Source of the DNA: Hydrogenophaga sp.
Lineage (GTDB): Bacteria > Pseudomonadota > Gammaproteobacteria > Burkholderiales > Burkholderiaceae
NCBI GenBank assembly: GCA_025458545.1
Contig: JALOSH010000018.1
Coordinates: forward strand, 1 to 16,393
Length of the DNA: 16,393 nt
Direction: 5' to 3'
The notes below the pieces were generated by a model. The model saw nothing but the letters and a program-made list of their open reading frames with translations. It was not told the DNA's origin and searched no databases. The position numbers were made by a program, and so were the translations under genes. Below are positions 13,563 through 16,393 of this stretch, one piece after another (within the stretch, counting starts at the first letter, position 1; each line of letters starts with the position of its first letter).

Positions 13563-14540
13563 ATGGATTTGCAGCCTGCAGTGCACAGGATTGGTGCTGT
13601 TTCTTCGCTCAGTGGTGTGCCGGTACCCACTTTGCGCGTGTGGGAGTCCCGGTACGGCGCTTTCAAGCCCGAAAAAACCACTGGCAGCCACCGGCTCTAC
13701 AACGAAGAAGATGTGCTGCGGGCGACGCTGCTGCGCCAGCTCACCGAAGCTGGGCACGCGATCAGCACGGTGGCCCATCTGGAGGCCGACCGGCTCAGCG
13801 GCATGCTGCACCAGCAGCGCTCCAGCCGCCTGCAGCGCGCCGTGGTGCAGGACGGCCCGCGCACCGTGTCGGTGGCGGTGGTCGGCTTGCTGCTGGCGAC
13901 CCGCCTGCAATCGGCGCAGTTCCAGGAAGGTTTGTCGGGCATCGCGCTGCGTGTGAGCGACACGGTGCGGGACCTCGCCGAGGCCGCTGTGCATGTGTTT
14001 GCATCCACGCCCGACATCCTGATCGTGCGGGTCAATTCGCTGCACCAGGCCACCCACGCGGCCTTGCGGCGCCTGATGGACCAGCACCGCTTGTCTCAGG
14101 TGATCGTGCTCTACAGCTTTGGGCAGGACAGGGTGGTGGCGTCCATGAAACTCGCGGGCATGATCGTGCGCCGCGAGCCGATCCCGGACACCGAGCTGGC
14201 CGACCTGATCCGCTCGCAGGTGCTCATCGACACCAGCCAGCCCATCGGCACGGCACCTTCTGGCGTCATGATTCCACCGCGCAAGTACAGCGACCAGACC
14301 CTGCTGCGCATGGCGGGCATTTCAACCAACGTGCTGTGCGAATGCCCCAAGCATGTGGCGGAGCTGATCGCTCAGCTGGCCAGCTTCGAGCAGTACAGCC
14401 AGGAGTGCCTGAACAACAGCGTGGAAGACGCCCACCTGCACGCGCGGCTCAGCGCCATCTCGGGCTCGGCCCGCGCGCTGTTCGAGCGTGCGCTGGAGAT
14501 GGTGGCCGAGCACGAAGGCATTTCACTGGAGAGCCTTTGA
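13563..14540 (+). CDS. MerR-type regulator with B12-fold-like and Cys/His-rich C-terminal domains
   Basis: The 325-residue product has three parts. Residues 8-75 are a MerR helix-turn-helix (IGAVSSLSGVPVPTLRVWES, then GSHRLYNEEDVLRATLLRQL). Residues about 98-220 resemble the cobalamin-binding Rossmann-like fold of LitR/CarH light-responsive regulators (SVAVVGLLLATRLQ, PDILIVRVNSLHQATHAALR, SQVIVLYSFGQDRVVASMKL), but I see no E/DxHxxG cobalamin-ligand motif. Residues about 245-325 form a helical domain with Cys259, Cys261, His264, Cys282, His291 and His293, beginning NVLCECPKHVAELI. The frame is open from 13341, but the ATG at 13563 starts just before the HTH. The likely role is a DNA-binding regulator sensing a metal, redox state or cofactor. 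It diverges from Rrf2, and its last 18 bases overlap the lipocalin end. Confidence 0.85.
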   Translation: MDLQPAVHRIGAVSSLSGVPVPTLRVWESRYGAFKPEKTTGSHRLYNEEDVLRATLLRQLTEAGHAISTVAHLEADRLSGMLHQQRSSRLQRAVVQDGPRTVSVAVVGLLLATRLQSAQFQEGLSGIALRVSDTVRDLAEAAVHVFASTPDILIVRVNSLHQATHAALRRLMDQHRLSQVIVLYSFGQDRVVASMKLAGMIVRREPIPDTELADLIRSQVLIDTSQPIGTAPSGVMIPPRKYSDQTLLRMAGISTNVLCECPKHVAELIAQLASFEQYSQECLNNSVEDAHLHARLSAISGSARALFERALEMVAEHEGISLESL

Positions 14541-15191
14541 CGGCCCGCTGTCACCCGGCTGCGGCTCGCGTTTGAGGCGATTGAGGTCAAAGCCCCGCTG
14601 TTGCAGCAAGGCTTGCACCGCCGCCCACTGTGTGGTGTCGAGCTGTGGCGTGCGGGACAACACCCACAGGTATTCGCGGGTGGGTTCGCTCACCACCGCC
14701 CAGGCCTGCTGGGGCCCGAGCTGCAACACGTCGTAGTTGCCCCAGCCCACGCCCAGCCAGCGCAGAAAGGCCGGTACAAAGCTCACCTCCAGCGAAGCCG
14801 GTGCCAGCACGCCACCCGCGCGGCGTTCCACACCCTCGCGTGGGCGGGCAATGCCCTCGGCATCGTCCCAGCCGTTCTGGGTGCGGCAACGGTTCAGCAC
14901 CCGCACCCGCCCGTCGTCCAGCAGCGTGTAGGTGGCCGACGTGCTGTCGAGACACTGCGCCTGGAAACGGTTCGGGTACAGCGCCACCTGGTACCAGCGG
15001 CCCATGTAGGCGGGCACCTCCAGCGTGGGCAGGGGCGTGGCGCCGGTGGGCGGGTTTGCCCAAGCCGCAGAGCAACAGCCCAGCGCGAGCAGCCAGCCCG
15101 CGGCCAGGTTGCGCGCACGGCGGTGGCTGGCCTGTGTTGCAGGGGTGGGCAAAGGGAATCTGGTGGACGGTGTGGCGCGGTCTTCAATCAT
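14523..15191 (-). CDS. Lipocalin-family protein (Blc-like), exported
   Basis: The 222-residue product has the lipocalin signature AYMGRWYQVALYPNRFQ (Gly64, Trp66) and the later YLWVLSRTP strand motif, as in bacterial lipocalin Blc, which binds lipids or lysophospholipids at the cell envelope. Cys80 and Cys102 could form a disulphide. The N-terminus has a long polar part (RRARN at 24-28), then a hydrophobic core and probable signal-peptidase site AWA before NPPTG at about residue 46. A lipobox at GCC is imperfect, so I favour a soluble periplasmic protein. The ATG at 15191 overlaps the upstream mipA-like stop by eight bases, with GAGG nine bases upstream, indicating coupling. The gene converges on the MerR-type gene and overlaps its end by 18 bases. 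Confidence 0.88.
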   Translation of the reverse strand: MIEDRATPSTRFPLPTPATQASHRRARNLAAGWLLALGCCSAAWANPPTGATPLPTLEVPAYMGRWYQVALYPNRFQAQCLDSTSATYTLLDDGRVRVLNRCRTQNGWDDAEGIARPREGVERRAGGVLAPASLEVSFVPAFLRWLGVGWGNYDVLQLGPQQAWAVVSEPTREYLWVLSRTPQLDTTQWAAVQALLQQRGFDLNRLKREPQPGDSGPSKALQ

Positions 15192-15973
15192 GGGCCCGGG
15201 CCTCGGATTGCTTCCAGGTGTAGCTCAAGCCCAGGCCCACCGAGGCGCCGCTGCGTTGCCGCACCAGCGGGCTGTCCTGGTTGGCGGCGCCTTGCACCGT
15301 GTCCAGGCGCACAAAGCCAAAGAAGCGCCAGTCGGGCCCCAGGGCCCGCGTCGCCGACAGCGACACCCGCGTCGCCACCACGCCCGCACGTGCCGCGTAC
15401 ACCGGGCGCAACGGGGTGGCGTCTGCCGGGCCCACGCTGTAGAAATAGTCCGACAGGCGACGGTCGGCCAGGATCGTGCTCAGGCTGGTGCTGTAGCGCC
15501 AGCCGGCGGGCCCCAGGCCTTCGTAGAGCAGTTTGGGCTCGAAGGCGACGCCTCGGTAGCGGCCACGGTCGTTCAGATCGAACACGCCGCGCAGTGGAAT
15601 CTCGGCCCTGAAGCGTCCCCTGCCCACTGGTTCACCCAGGTTCAGTTTCAGCCGCGGACCCAGCTCCACCAGCGTGCCCAGTTCGCTCATGCCGCGCCGC
15701 GCCTCGATCTCCTCACCCCCGCCGCCAAAAGAACCGGCCACACCCAGGTCCAGCTCGACCCGGTCCGTTTTCAAGGCCCGCAGGCCCACGGTGTCCTGAT
15801 CGGCCCGCAACTGTATCCGACCCCGGGTAGGCCTGCTGCGAAACACCGAACACCACCCCCCCGATTTCCCACAGCGGAGGCGCGGCGCGTTGGGGCTCGG
15901 AAGCCAGGACTGGCCAGCAGGCGGCGGCGAGGACGAGCCCCATCGAGATGCGCGGACAAACAACAGCGTGCAT
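15184..15973 (-). pseudogene. MipA/OmpV-family outer-membrane protein, frameshifted with internal deletion
   Basis: The gene begins at the ATG at 15973 (GGAG six bases upstream) with a signal peptide (MHAVVCPRISMGLVLAAACW, cleavage near VLA before SEP). The first MipA/OmpV strand PLWEIGGVVFGVSQQAYPGSD follows, then this frame wanders and stops at 15713. The rest of the barrel continues in another frame, from LRADQDTVGLRALKTDRVEL (about 15808) through ARRGMSELGTLVELGP to the terminal strand SGASVGLGLSYTW, ending at 15184. The switch lies around 15800-15825. Family members carry some 15-18 residues between GSD and the RADxD strand (with a Pro-x-Pro and YxG) that are missing here, so a deletion not divisible by three is more likely than a single miscalled base. 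MipA/OmpV proteins are outer-membrane beta-barrels, some linking to murein enzymes. The stop overlaps the lipocalin start. Confidence 0.72.
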
Positions 15974-16102
15974 GAGAACTCCGAAAAGGAAGCGAAGGTC
16001 GGGACGATGTCGCGCAGCTTAACCGGGCCTTCGATCTTCGGGCGCACCCCTGTTGCGGGCGGGGTGTCTGCGTGGGCGGCCTCGAAGGCTCGCACCATGG
16101 CT

Positions 16103-16393
16103 TCAGATGCGCAGATCGGTGACCCACATGCGTCCGGGCTGGTGGGTCACGTACCAAGGCAGTCCAGCGCGCGACAGGGCCTCGTTGGCGGTGAGGCCGC
16201 AGCCCCAGTACAGCGGCACCTCTCCGGGCTGCGGAGGCAATGGTTCGCCCCAGTCTGGCCGGGCGAGGTCGTCGATGCCCAAGTCCGCGGGATTGCCCTG
16301 GTGAATCGGTTCCCCATGCGCCAGGGGAAGGTTCCGAGTGAGCGCGCGCACATGAGGCACATCTTTGTCCAAGAACGGGCGCATCGACACCAC
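16103..16393 (-). CDS. DUF1445 (YcsI-type) putative hydro-lyase, C-terminal part (5' end outside window)
   Basis: The minus strand gives the last 96 residues of a protein that runs off the window. Segments VVSMRPFLDKDVPHVRALTR, LAHGEPIHQGNPADLGIDDL, VPLYWGCGLTANEALSRAGL and YVTHQPGRMWVTDL match the C-terminal half of the DUF1445/YcsI family, annotated as putative hydro-lyases. The mammalian relative is D-glutamate cyclase. The apparent N-terminal GTG in the window is an internal valine, not a start. The family is usually about 260-270 residues, so roughly the first two thirds are outside. It lies 129 bases upstream of the mipA-like gene on the same strand. In the gap I see no clear terminator or promoter. 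Substrate in this organism is unknown. Confidence 0.88.
   Translation of the reverse strand: MVSMRPFLDKDVPHVRALTRNLPLAHGEPIHQGNPADLGIDDLARPDWGEPLPPQPGEVPLYWGCGLTANEALSRAGLPWYVTHQPGRMWVTDLRI

Noticed and set aside
14601..15611. A 336-residue plus-strand open frame across the lipocalin and mipA region
   Set aside because: It lies opposite the recognised lipocalin and MipA sequences and has no domain of its own.
15184..16098. A single continuous 304-residue minus-strand gene for the MipA-like protein
   Set aside because: Its N-terminal 95 residues have no signal peptide or barrel strand, while the true signal peptide and first strand are in another frame starting at 15973.

Overview
The window is dense, GC-rich bacterial chromosome with very short intergenic gaps. 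It carries an intracellular polyhydroxyalkanoate depolymerase, a Bug/TctC-type solute-binding protein, a paralogue of the YebC family, and two copies of a small hairpin-rich intergenic repeat. Together these suggest a betaproteobacterium of the order Burkholderiales, most likely Comamonadaceae (a Hydrogenophaga/Acidovorax-like organism). This placement rests on family resemblance and base composition, not on a database search. I see no rRNA, tRNA, CRISPR array, transposase or phage gene, so this looks like core chromosome with some lineage-specific genes.

Layout. (1) 1-1996: the 5' part of phaZ (minus), a divergent glutathione S-transferase (plus), then a small cupin (minus). A hairpin repeat lies between the last two. 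(2) 2183-4571: aroC (chorismate synthase), a second copy of the repeat, and an MFS transporter. (3) 4579-7925: a LysR regulator (minus) diverges from a three-gene set made of a Bug-type periplasmic binding protein, an alpha/beta hydrolase and a DUF3237 (UPF0311) protein. Their junctions are tight or overlapping, and the set looks like a small regulated uptake and hydrolysis operon for an unidentified organic acid or ester. (4) 7990-9626: a YebC/PmpR-family paralogue and an unrecognised 287-residue protein. (5) 9657-12874: on the minus strand, a LysE/ArgO-type exporter, a PaiB-like FMN-binding protein, an EamA permease ending in a terminator, a divergent type II dehydroquinase (aroQ) and a very short flagellar-rod-like protein with a TTG start. 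(6) 12936-14540: an Rrf2 regulator (minus) diverges from a MerR-type regulator (plus), with opposed promoters in a 117-bp AT-richer gap. (7) 14523-16393: a lipocalin and a MipA/OmpV outer-membrane gene broken by a frameshift (both minus), followed upstream by the 3' end of a DUF1445 (YcsI-type) gene that runs off the window.

The most interesting unit is at 13446-14540. The MerR-type protein has a helix-turn-helix, a middle domain resembling the cobalamin-binding fold of light-responsive LitR/CarH regulators but without the cobalamin-ligand motif, and a C-terminal helical domain with clustered Cys and His residues. It shares a promoter gap with an Rrf2 regulator that lacks the Fe-S cysteine set, and its stop overlaps that of a convergent lipocalin gene. 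Other points of interest are the disrupted mipA, the orphan mini rod protein, the unusual AroQ, a near-leaderless aroC start, and the paired hairpin repeats.
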